The notes below the pieces were generated by a model. It had not been told where the DNA came from, ran no database searches, and worked only from the letters and a program-made list of their open reading frames with translations. Below, piece after piece: positions 7,695-14,819 of a stretch of 29,557 nt of DNA. The position numbers and the translations under genes were made by a program. The DNA comes from an uncultured Bacteroidales bacterium (lineage in GTDB: Bacteria > Bacteroidota > Bacteroidia > Bacteroidales > F082), in assembly GCA_937877465.1 (NCBI GenBank), contig CALFIT010000109.1:1-29557 (forward strand). Direction: 5' to 3'. Every line of letters starts with the position of its first letter. Positions within the stretch are counted from its first letter, which is position 1.

Positions 7695-9722
7695 TTATTT
7701 CACGTTCACCTTCTGTACGGTGATGCCGTTGGCCGTCTCGATGCGGACGAGGTACAGGCCTTGGCCGAATTGACCCATATCGAGGGTCGCGTTGTTTTCG
7801 GCAGAAGCATCCATCAGTTTCTGTCCCAAGAGGTTGCTGACGCTGATACGCATTGCACCTTGGCCTTCAATGTTGAGCAGGCCTGTGGTCGGATTGGGAT
7901 AGAGGCTGACGAGGTCGTTTTCCGAGGCTTCGTCGACGGCATCGGTGCAGTCGTTGTTGTAGCTCAAAAACACGCCGTCTTCGAGGTTGGCGGAAGTGTA
8001 GATGGTGTTGCCGTTGAAGTCGGTGATGGTGAAGGAGCACTCGGAGTCGGTGTCGTATTGAGGGTAGGAATGGTACCAGCCGTGGTTCCAGATGAAGTTG
8101 AGCTGACCGCGCAGCAAGGGCAGCGTGACGGTCTTCTCCGAGCCTTCGGTCATGGTGATGACGGCGAGGCGTACGCCGTTGGCGTCGGCCACGCTGATGG
8201 CGGCGCCTTTCCAGCCGTCGTCGCCTTGGTCGTGGAGGTTGAAGGTGATGTCGCACTTCTCGCCCACGATGACGGAGCGGCACACGTTGTGGCTGGGACC
8301 GGCTTCGTTGGAAACGTGGATTTCGTACTCGTAGAGTCCGGGTGCCAAACCGGTGTCTTCGTAGCTCATGGCACCGCCGATTTCAACATCCGTCAGCACG
8401 GCGATTTCCTCGAAGTCGCGCAGGATGGTGACCGATTGGAGCGAGAAAAGCTCTTCGCCGACGAGGTCTAAAGTGGGGTTGACCCAACTGATGGTGACGC
8501 TGTTGAGGGTTTCTTTCTCCTCGATGTGCATGTCGGAGATGGTGTCGGGACGCATGAAGTAATAGTCCGACAGCGGGCAGATGTGTCCCGTGATGCCGTT
8601 CATCGTGTTGAAGGCATAGCGGGTGGTGTTGAGTGCGCCGACGGGGCACCAGGCATCGTCGCGGCCACTCCAGCCCCAGTTGAAGTGGAAGTAGTTGTTC
8701 TCGTCGTAGCCGTCGCACACGAAGGCATGGCCGCCTTGGTTGTTGTCGTCGGAACCGCTGTAATACAAGGGCAGGTTCTCATCCAAGCCGCTCTCTTTCA
8801 GTACATTGGTCCATTGCGCGTTGTTGTATTGCCACCAATTGGTGAGATGTTCGTCGCAAGAGTACATGAAATAGTTGCGCAACGCGGGCGGCACGTCTTG
8901 GGAATAGGCGCCGCTGCCGTCGCCGCTGTATTGCATGTCGACGGCGATGCCGCAATGGTGCAGGAACTGGGCGACATAGAAAATCTCCTCGTCGGTGCTG
9001 GTCGAGTCCAAGGCATAGGGCATCAGCTCGAAGTGATAGTCGGTCTCGCCGAAGTTGGCGGTTTGCGGGCCATAGCCCGACGGGTTGTAGGTGTAGGAAC
9101 CCGTGCCTTGTGGCGGCCAGTCGTGGTATTTCATCACCTGACCCATGGCCGTGGCGACGCAGCCGGCGTAAACGTGGCCTCCGTTGCCGGTGGGGTCTTC
9201 GGGGCATTGGCTGTTCCACGGATAGTTCTGGTTCCAAGTGGTTTGGCACAGCGGACCCACCACGGCGCGGGTCGCGCGGCCCTGCTGGATGAAGCCGGTC
9301 TCAGTCACCGACTTCCATTCGGCCATGATGTCGGTGGTGGCGCTGAGGTCGTGTTGGCGCACATACTGGATCTCCTTCTGGAAGGTGGCCAACTTGAACG
9401 CGAAGCCGTCGGCCACGTCGTCGGGGTTGTATTGGCCGGTGGTGGAATAGGCGAGGATGGGTTTCACGCGGTCGTCGCCCGAAACGACGACGAAGCCTTC
9501 ACCGCCTCTGACGTTGAAGACGTAATAGTCAATGCCACCACGCTCAAGGTCGGTGGCGACACTGACCAAATCCAGTTGGATGTCAGTGGTTTTTTGGGAC
9601 AAAGTGGTGGTAATCAAGAACTTGGTTCCCACTCTTTGGGCTTTCTGTTGGTCGACATGACCAGCCGTCAGGCTACCGATACAGGCAGCGATGAGGCAGA
9701 GGGTCAGATAAAGCTTTTTCAT
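7695..9722 (-). CDS. C10 family (streptopain-like) cysteine protease with T9SS sorting domain
   Basis: The 675-residue preproprotein has a signal peptide (1-20), a propeptide with the FVVVSGDD and PILAYS motifs typical of C10 proteases (about 22-150), and a papain-fold catalytic domain (about 155-380). The nucleophile is Cys188 in GCVATAMGQVM, the catalytic His332 is in GGHAFVCDGY, and NWGWSG (348-353) supplies the conserved Trp. A fibronectin-III-like segment follows (about 400-485). Next is a domain with a DQGDDGWKG core (498-506 within 490-590), which recurs twice in the large surface protein at the window end. A T9SS sorting domain (about 605-675, with LYPNPTTG and KVNVK) closes the protein. 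ATG 9722 is preferred over an in-frame TTG at 9752 because it starts the signal peptide. It should be a secreted or surface protease active after propeptide removal. Confidence 0.93.
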   Translation of the reverse strand: MKKLYLTLCLIAACIGSLTAGHVDQQKAQRVGTKFLITTTLSQKTTDIQLDLVSVATDLERGGIDYYVFNVRGGEGFVVVSGDDRVKPILAYSTTGQYNPDDVADGFAFKLATFQKEIQYVRQHDLSATTDIMAEWKSVTETGFIQQGRATRAVVGPLCQTTWNQNYPWNSQCPEDPTGNGGHVYAGCVATAMGQVMKYHDWPPQGTGSYTYNPSGYGPQTANFGETDYHFELMPYALDSTSTDEEIFYVAQFLHHCGIAVDMQYSGDGSGAYSQDVPPALRNYFMYSCDEHLTNWWQYNNAQWTNVLKESGLDENLPLYYSGSDDNNQGGHAFVCDGYDENNYFHFNWGWSGRDDAWCPVGALNTTRYAFNTMNGITGHICPLSDYYFMRPDTISDMHIEEKETLNSVTISWVNPTLDLVGEELFSLQSVTILRDFEEIAVLTDVEIGGAMSYEDTGLAPGLYEYEIHVSNEAGPSHNVCRSVIVGEKCDITFNLHDQGDDGWKGAAISVADANGVRLAVITMTEGSEKTVTLPLLRGQLNFIWNHGWYHSYPQYDTDSECSFTITDFNGNTIYTSANLEDGVFLSYNNDCTDAVDEASENDLVSLYPNPTTGLLNIEGQGAMRISVSNLLGQKLMDASAENNATLDMGQFGQGLYLVRIETANGITVQKVNVK

Positions 9723-9814
9723 ATTGAATGTATTTTTGTTGTTTGACTTCAATGTTGCAATTAATAATTAGGTGCGTCCACTGTTAGGAAAGTAACGCGC
9801 CGATGAATTAATGT

Positions 9815-11494
9815 TTAATCCGCTTTCAGCTTTTTGTATCTGAACCGTTTCGGCTCCACGTTGCCCAAGCGTTTCAGCTTGTTTTCCTCGTATTCGGAAT
9901 AGCTGCCCTCGAAGAAATAGACCTGCGAATTGCCCTCGAAGGCGAGGATGTGGGTGGCCACGCGATCGAGGAACCAGCGGTCGTGGCTGATGATGACGGC
10001 GCAGCCCGCGAAGTTCTCCAAGCCTTCCTCCAAGGCACGCAGCGTGTTCACGTCGATGTCGTTGGTGGGTTCGTCAAGGAGAAGGACGTTGGCTTCCTGT
10101 TTCAAAGTCAAGGCCAAGTGCATACGGTTGCGCTCGCCGCCCGACAGCACGCCGGCTTTCTTCTGCTGGTCGTTGCCGCCGAAGTTGAAGCGCGACACGT
10201 AGGCCCGCGAGTTCATGCTGCGTTTGCCAAGCTGAATGAGTTCGTTGCCGCCGCTGATGACCTCCCAGACGGTCTTCTCGGGGTCTATCTCGGCGTGCTG
10301 CTGGTCGACATAGCCGATTTTCACGGTCTCGCCGACTTCGAAAGTACCTGAGTCGGGTTGCTCCAAGCCCATGATGAGGCGGAACAAGGTCGTCTTGCCT
10401 GCGCCATTCGGTCCGATGACGCCCACGATGCCGCCTTGCGGCAGGCTGAAGCTGAGGTTCTCGAAGAGGAGCTTGTCGCCGTAGGCTTTCGTGACGTCGT
10501 GTGCCTCAATGACTTTCGTTCCCAAGCGGTCGCCATTGGGAATGTAGATTTCGAGCCTCTCTTCCTTTTCCTTCACGTCTTCGTTGAGCATCTTCTCATA
10601 CGATTCCAGACGGGCCTTGCCCTTGGCGTGACGCGCTTTCGGGGCCATGCGCACCCATTCCAACTCGCGTTCAAGGGTCTTGCGGCGTTTGCTCTCGGTC
10701 TTTTCCTCCATGGCAAGGCGGGCGGTCTTCTGGTCGAGCCACGACGAGTAGTTGCCTTTCCACGGGATGCCTTCGCCACGGTCGAGTTCGAGGATCCAGC
10801 CGGCCACATGGTCGAGGAAATAACGGTCGTGGGTGACGGCGATGACGGTGCCCTTGTATTGCTGCAAATGGCTTTCGAGCCATTGTATCGACTCGGCGTC
10901 CAAGTGGTTGGTAGGCTCGTCAAGGAGCAGGATGTCAGGCTCTTGCAGGAGCAGTCGGCACAGTGCCACGCGGCGACGCTCGCCTCCCGAGAGGTTGCGC
11001 ACGGGGGTGTCGCCGTCGGGACAGTTGAGTGCGTCCATGGCGCGTTCCAATTTGCTGTCGAGTTCCCAAGCGTCGTGCTGCTCGATGAGTTCGGTCAGCT
11101 CGCCTTGGCGGGCAATCAGCTTGTCGAAGTCGGCGTCAGGCTCGGCGAACTGGTTGTTGATGTCCTCGTATTCCTTGAGGATGTCAACAATCTCTTGCAC
11201 GCCTTCCTCCACCACTTGGCGGACGGTCTTGTTGTCGTCAAGTTGCGGCTCTTGGTCGAGCATCCCGACCGAGTAGCCGGGCGAGAAGACCACTTCGCCG
11301 TTGTAGGATTTCTCCTTGCCCGCGATGATGCGCAGCAGGGTCGATTTTCCCGCTCCGTTGAGGCCGATGATGCCGATTTTCGCGCCGTAGAAGAACGAGA
11401 GGTAGATGTCTTTCAGGATTTGTCGCGACGGCGGGATGACCTTGCTCACGCCCACCATCGAGAAGATGATTTTTTTGTCGTCGGGGTTTGCCAT
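9815..11494 (-). CDS. ettA: Energy-dependent translational throttle protein EttA (ABC-F)
   Basis: The 559-residue cytosolic protein has two ABC ATPase domains and no membrane segments. Domain 1 has Walker A GLNGAGKST (44-52), signature LSGGE (168-172) and Walker B LLLDEPTNHLD (189-199). Domain 2 has GPNGAGKTT, LSGGERNR and LLLDEPTNDID. Between them lies the charged linker (about 245-315, with KARHAKGKARLE) that in EttA contacts the ribosome and P-site tRNA. Length and linker match E. coli EttA (555 residues) rather than the antibiotic-resistance ABC-F groups. EttA binds the ribosomal E site and gates the first elongation step in response to ATP/ADP levels. The start codon lies only 2 nt from a tandem CAGTTGT repeat tract, so its translation-initiation region is unusual. 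Confidence 0.95.
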   Translation of the reverse strand: MANPDDKKIIFSMVGVSKVIPPSRQILKDIYLSFFYGAKIGIIGLNGAGKSTLLRIIAGKEKSYNGEVVFSPGYSVGMLDQEPQLDDNKTVRQVVEEGVQEIVDILKEYEDINNQFAEPDADFDKLIARQGELTELIEQHDAWELDSKLERAMDALNCPDGDTPVRNLSGGERRRVALCRLLLQEPDILLLDEPTNHLDAESIQWLESHLQQYKGTVIAVTHDRYFLDHVAGWILELDRGEGIPWKGNYSSWLDQKTARLAMEEKTESKRRKTLERELEWVRMAPKARHAKGKARLESYEKMLNEDVKEKEERLEIYIPNGDRLGTKVIEAHDVTKAYGDKLLFENLSFSLPQGGIVGVIGPNGAGKTTLFRLIMGLEQPDSGTFEVGETVKIGYVDQQHAEIDPEKTVWEVISGGNELIQLGKRSMNSRAYVSRFNFGGNDQQKKAGVLSGGERNRMHLALTLKQEANVLLLDEPTNDIDVNTLRALEEGLENFAGCAVIISHDRWFLDRVATHILAFEGNSQVYFFEGSYSEYEENKLKRLGNVEPKRFRYKKLKAD

Positions 11495-11496
11495 AG

Positions 11497-11547
11497 CAGT
11501 TGTCAGTTGTCAGTTGTCAGTTGTTCAGTTGTTCAGTTGTTCAGTTG
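11497..11547. repeat. Short tandem repeat, CAGTTGT x3 then CAGTTGTT x3 plus partial unit
   Basis: Three perfect 7-mers (11497-11517) are followed by three perfect 8-mers (11518-11541) and CAGTTGC. Read on the minus strand the units are ACAACTG/AACAACTG and end 2 nt before the ettA ATG, so they fill the ribosome-binding region. A degenerate echo (TCAGTTATCAGTTG) lies at 11619-11632, at the very 3' end of the upstream gene. Confidence 0.9.
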
Positions 11548-11561
11548 CTCTCGCCCATGTC

Positions 11562-11593
11562 ATTCCTGCGCTGATTTGTGGGTTGGCGGGAAT
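11562..11593. repeat. Imperfect inverted repeat in the ettA upstream gap
   Basis: ATTCCTGC (11562-11569) and GCGGGAAT (11586-11593) are complementary except for one position, around a 16-nt spacer. The ATTCC...GGAAT layout resembles dispersed intergenic repeats of other bacteria. There is no T-run, so I do not call it a terminator. Confidence 0.35.
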
Positions 11594-11614
11594 CTATGGG
11601 CAACAGCAGTTCGG

Positions 11615-14600
11615 TTATTCAGTTATCAGTTGTTTATACATTCTAAATAGTTCGGCCACAATCTCACTTTCCGACATTTTCGGGTCGAAGCCGTAGGCTT
11701 GCATCACGGCGCGGTCGTTGGCTTGGTGGGCACGGCGGAGGTCGGCGGGCATGAAGGTTTCGTCGTACAGGTCGGCCAAGGTGCAGTCGGGGTATTTCGC
11801 CCTTGTGTCGAGGATGGCTTGGGCGGTACACTCAATCAAGGAGGTGAAGTTTCCAACTTCACCTTTCGCTGCTTTGGTGTCGTTTTGCGAAGATTCAATC
11901 TTCGCGTCCTTGGTGTTGTTTTGCGAAGATACAATCTTCGCGTCCTTGAGGGGCCACGGGAAGTTGTTGTAAACCACGCTTCCCGAATACCGATAGTCGG
12001 ATTTTAACCGGCCTGCAACCACGCGCATCCAAGCCATGTGGACTTGGCTGGTCAATATCCCGAAATGGAAAAGCGTTGCGTTGGGAATGATGGAGCAGGC
12101 ATCGGAGGCAATGGTTTCGGGAGACATGAAACCAATAGGTACATAAAGCCGGTTTTCCGACGACACGCGCGGGATAATCAAATAAGGCGTTGCCGGTTGC
12201 GACATGAAGAAAAACTCATGCGGCACGGCTGCCTTTTGCCTCGTTGCAGCGGAACTACTGGCTTCCCGCAATCGCTTGACATTCTGGACCCGCTCATATA
12301 AAATAGGGCTGTTCCTCAATTCGGCAGGCGAAATACCTTGCAGCCAAAGGCAATAGCGAACCTTGTTGTTGATGAACTCAACGGCCCCGATGTATGGATG
12401 GATGTACTTTTGCAGCGAAGGTTCCTTGCGCAAGATGGCATCTTTCTCCTCTTCCGAAAGTATGAAATTGCCTCCGTCGGTAGGCTTGTTCCCGTAGATC
12501 ATACACTCCACTTTGCATATTGGCCTCGGCCTGCTTTCCACTAGGACATTGGGAGCGTCAATCAGGTAGGGATTGATGTTCTTGGCGTCGATGGTTTGCC
12601 CGTCGGCAAGATAGAGGCGGCAAGGCGTTGCTTTTTTGAAAACCGAATCGTTGACAGAAAAACCGATGATGACGCAATGCACATGGGCTTTTTGTTCTGA
12701 CTCGCTGTCCCAACGGAATGTGCGATAGGCGAAGTCGATTCCGACATTGTATCTTTTGATGAGGGGACTCCAAAGCGCGGCCACTTGCTCGCCTTGCGAA
12801 ATGCTGTTGGTGGACACGAATGCCGTGTGCGTTTTAGGATTCTTTGACATCAATTCGGCTGCCTTGTGATACCAAGCGCCAACATAATCAATGCTGTTTG
12901 ACAGCTTGACCTTCCCGAAAATACTGACGGCATCTTGCTTTTGCAAGTCGCTCATCATGCTTGCTCCCACAAACGGCGGGTTGCCGATGATGTAGTCGTA
13001 GACGACGGGCTTGGGTATCGGCCTCGACGGTAGCGTCTTCTTTTCGACCTCCATAGCCACGACGTTCAACTCGTCATAGACCTTGCCGTATTCCGCCCCC
13101 GACTCGCACGCCATAATTGGGGCGTTGAGTATTTCGTCGGGAAGGTTTTCGACTTCAAACACGTTGAGCTTTTTGGCATAGAGGTAGGAACTGCGCGTGT
13201 CTTCGGCAAGCGTGCTCCAGTCCATGCGCAAGGCGTTGCCTTCCACGATGTTGGCGTGGTCTTTCAAGGGCAGGAAGTCGAGGTTCATGCCCAAAATGGC
13301 CTCGGTTTCGGCCACCATCTGGCTCTCGGCAATCCATAGGGCGGTCTTGGCCACCGTCACGGCGAAGTCGTTGATTTCGATGCCGTAGAACTGGTTGATG
13401 TTCACCTTGATGAACTCTTCGTTGAAGCCGAGCACCCTCTCGCCCTTGTTCAGCACGGAAATCACCTTGTTTTCCAAGCGTCGGAGGCTCAGGTAGGTTT
13501 CGGTGAGGAAGTTGCCGCTGCCGCAGGCGGGGTCGAGGAAGGTGAGCGAGCCGAGTTTGCGCTGGAAGGCGAGGAGGCTTTGGCGTTTCGTGGATGGGGA
13601 CATCCGCGCTCCTATGAGGCTCTCGAACTCGGCGTTGAGGTCGTCCATGAAGAGCGGGTCGATGACCTTGTGGATGTTGGCGACGCTCGTGTAGTGCATC
13701 CCGCCCTTGCGCCGCGTTTCGGGGTTGAGGGTGCTCTCAAACACCGCTCCGAAGATGGTGGGCGAAATCTCGCTCCAGTCGAAGGGACAGCAATGGTTCA
13801 CCAACACGTCGACGATTTCCTCCGTGAAGTTCGGGATTTCGATGCCTTGGTCGGCGAAAAGGCCACCGTTGACGTATGGGAACGCCTTGATTTTCAGGTC
13901 GTACTTGTCGCGTTGCTCCATTTGGGTGTCCAAGGCCTTGAACAGCTTGATGATACCGTCGCGCAGGTCGGGCAGGTTGAAGCTGCGGATGTAGTCCTCG
14001 AAACTCGTGCGCGTGGCAAACAGTCCTGCATCTTCGGCATAGAGGCAGAATACAATCCTGACACACAGGATGTTGAGCGAGCGCAAGCTGCTTTCGTCGG
14101 GTTCGATGTATTCCTTGATGAGCGCGTCGTAGAGCTTGCCGACCAATTCGCCCGCCTTCAGCGAAACCTCTTCCTCGCGGCGGATGTTCTCGTTCTTCAG
14201 GTCGACGAGGAACTGGAGCCTATAATACTCGTTTTCAAGGTTCTCCAACGCTATTTTCTGTGGCTCGCCGTTGGGCCGTTCCATGTCGTAAACCCAAAAC
14301 TCCCTGAAGTTGCAGGTGACAATCCACCGTGGCTTCTGCGACAAGGGCAGGCCTTCGGCATAGCGGCGTGCCTGCTGGTAGGGCGTGAGTTCCGAGCCGT
14401 CGCTTTGCTTGGCCTTTGCAGCCAAGTCAACATGTGCGCCTTTCTGCTCAATCAGCACCTTGGCAGGGGTGATGTAGCCGTCGATGAAGTCGGCCCCTTT
14501 CTCTTTGGTGATGGTCTTGACGGGAATCTCGAATTGTGTCGTCTTTGTCGGGTCGTCCTCGCCGAAGACATTGTGGAGCAAATCCAACCAAAAGCGTTGT

Positions 14601-14680
14601 GTCTCGCCCTTTTCATAGCCTTTGCCTTGCCATGATTCGGCAAAATGCTTGGCTGCCTTTTTCTGTTGTTGAGGGGTCAT
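11615..14680 (-). CDS. MmeI-like single-chain restriction-modification enzyme (type IIL/IIG)
   Basis: The 1021-residue protein has the layout of type IIL enzymes, where one chain both cuts and methylates DNA. The N-terminal nuclease has a PD-(D/E)xK set: Asp67 in FIDGY and E78-Q-K80 in VLIEQKG. A helical connector follows. The gamma-class N6-adenine methyltransferase has SAM motif DPACGSGNF (383-391) and catalytic NPPF (567-570). The target-recognition domain lies at about 600-880. The C-terminal part has YNNFPWP, then AQAIL and LADLYDETFMP, as in MmeI relatives. Between FPWP and AQAIL lie about 36 extra residues encoded by palindromic repeats. Family enzymes usually modify one strand and cut about 20 nt away; the target sequence cannot be read here. 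It is divergent from the glycogen operon and upstream of ettA on the same strand. The reading frame is intact. Confidence 0.85.
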   Translation of the reverse strand: MTPQQQKKAAKHFAESWQGKGYEKGETQRFWLDLLHNVFGEDDPTKTTQFEIPVKTITKEKGADFIDGYITPAKVLIEQKGAHVDLAAKAKQSDGSELTPYQQARRYAEGLPLSQKPRWIVTCNFREFWVYDMERPNGEPQKIALENLENEYYRLQFLVDLKNENIRREEEVSLKAGELVGKLYDALIKEYIEPDESSLRSLNILCVRIVFCLYAEDAGLFATRTSFEDYIRSFNLPDLRDGIIKLFKALDTQMEQRDKYDLKIKAFPYVNGGLFADQGIEIPNFTEEIVDVLVNHCCPFDWSEISPTIFGAVFESTLNPETRRKGGMHYTSVANIHKVIDPLFMDDLNAEFESLIGARMSPSTKRQSLLAFQRKLGSLTFLDPACGSGNFLTETYLSLRRLENKVISVLNKGERVLGFNEEFIKVNINQFYGIEINDFAVTVAKTALWIAESQMVAETEAILGMNLDFLPLKDHANIVEGNALRMDWSTLAEDTRSSYLYAKKLNVFEVENLPDEILNAPIMACESGAEYGKVYDELNVVAMEVEKKTLPSRPIPKPVVYDYIIGNPPFVGASMMSDLQKQDAVSIFGKVKLSNSIDYVGAWYHKAAELMSKNPKTHTAFVSTNSISQGEQVAALWSPLIKRYNVGIDFAYRTFRWDSESEQKAHVHCVIIGFSVNDSVFKKATPCRLYLADGQTIDAKNINPYLIDAPNVLVESRPRPICKVECMIYGNKPTDGGNFILSEEEKDAILRKEPSLQKYIHPYIGAVEFINNKVRYCLWLQGISPAELRNSPILYERVQNVKRLREASSSAATRQKAAVPHEFFFMSQPATPYLIIPRVSSENRLYVPIGFMSPETIASDACSIIPNATLFHFGILTSQVHMAWMRVVAGRLKSDYRYSGSVVYNNFPWPLKDAKIVSSQNNTKDAKIESSQNDTKAAKGEVGNFTSLIECTAQAILDTRAKYPDCTLADLYDETFMPADLRRAHQANDRAVMQAYGFDPKMSESEIVAELFRMYKQLITE
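11843..11941. repeat. Three palindromic repeat units inside the MmeI-like gene
   Basis: Unit 1 is GGTGAAGTT-TCC-AACTTCACC (11843-11863). Unit 2 is GCGAAGATT-C-AATCTTCGC (11887-11905). Unit 3 is GCGAAGAT-ACA-ATCTTCGC (11923-11941). Units 2 and 3 belong to a 36-bp direct repeat with few differences. In protein the repeats read KDAKIVSSQNNT, KDAKIESSQNDT and the diverged KAAKGEVGNFTS. Because 36 is a multiple of 3, the host frame stays open. Confidence 0.85.
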
Positions 14681-14747
14681 GTGCGCGTTTTTGTGATGTT
14701 TGGAAAGCCGTCGGGCTGCTGATTTGGGCGTTGCGGCTTATTTGCTG

Positions 14748-14755
14748 CAAAATTA
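14748..14755 (-). promoter_or_regulatory. Candidate -7 element (TAATTTTG) for the MmeI-like gene
   Basis: The minus strand reads TAATTTTG, fitting TAnnTTTG, 68 nt upstream of the ATG at 14680. No clear -33 TTG is visible. It lies close to the divergent glycogen-operon promoter. Confidence 0.4.
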
Positions 14756-14763
14756 TACATTTT

Positions 14764-14794
14764 TTGCTTGCATAAAAGAAAATCACTATTTTTG
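14764..14794 (+). promoter_or_regulatory. Glycogen operon promoter (TTG-N20-TATTTTTG)
   Basis: TTG at 14764-14766, a 20-nt spacer and TATTTTTG at 14787-14794 match the Bacteroidota -33/-7 consensus. Transcription would start near 14800, about 20 nt before the ATG at 14820. This also argues against the longer in-frame TTG start at 14700. Confidence 0.7.
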
Positions 14795-14819
14795 TAGTCG
14801 TTTTGAAAGAAAAACTATT

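Noticed and set aside
9723..9752. Upstream in-frame TTG start for the C10 protease
   Set aside because: The extra residues would precede an otherwise standard signal peptide starting at ATG 9722.
9815..11494. Antibiotic-resistance ABC-F protein
   Set aside because: Length, linker and motifs match EttA; the longer antibiotic-resistance-type linker is absent.
11497..11547. Possible CRISPR array
   Set aside because: Units of 7-8 bp are contiguous with no spacers, so this is a simple tandem repeat. No cas genes are present.
14700..14819. Upstream in-frame TTG start for the debranching enzyme
   Set aside because: The extension contains the operon promoter and shows no homology; ATG 14820 fits the family start.
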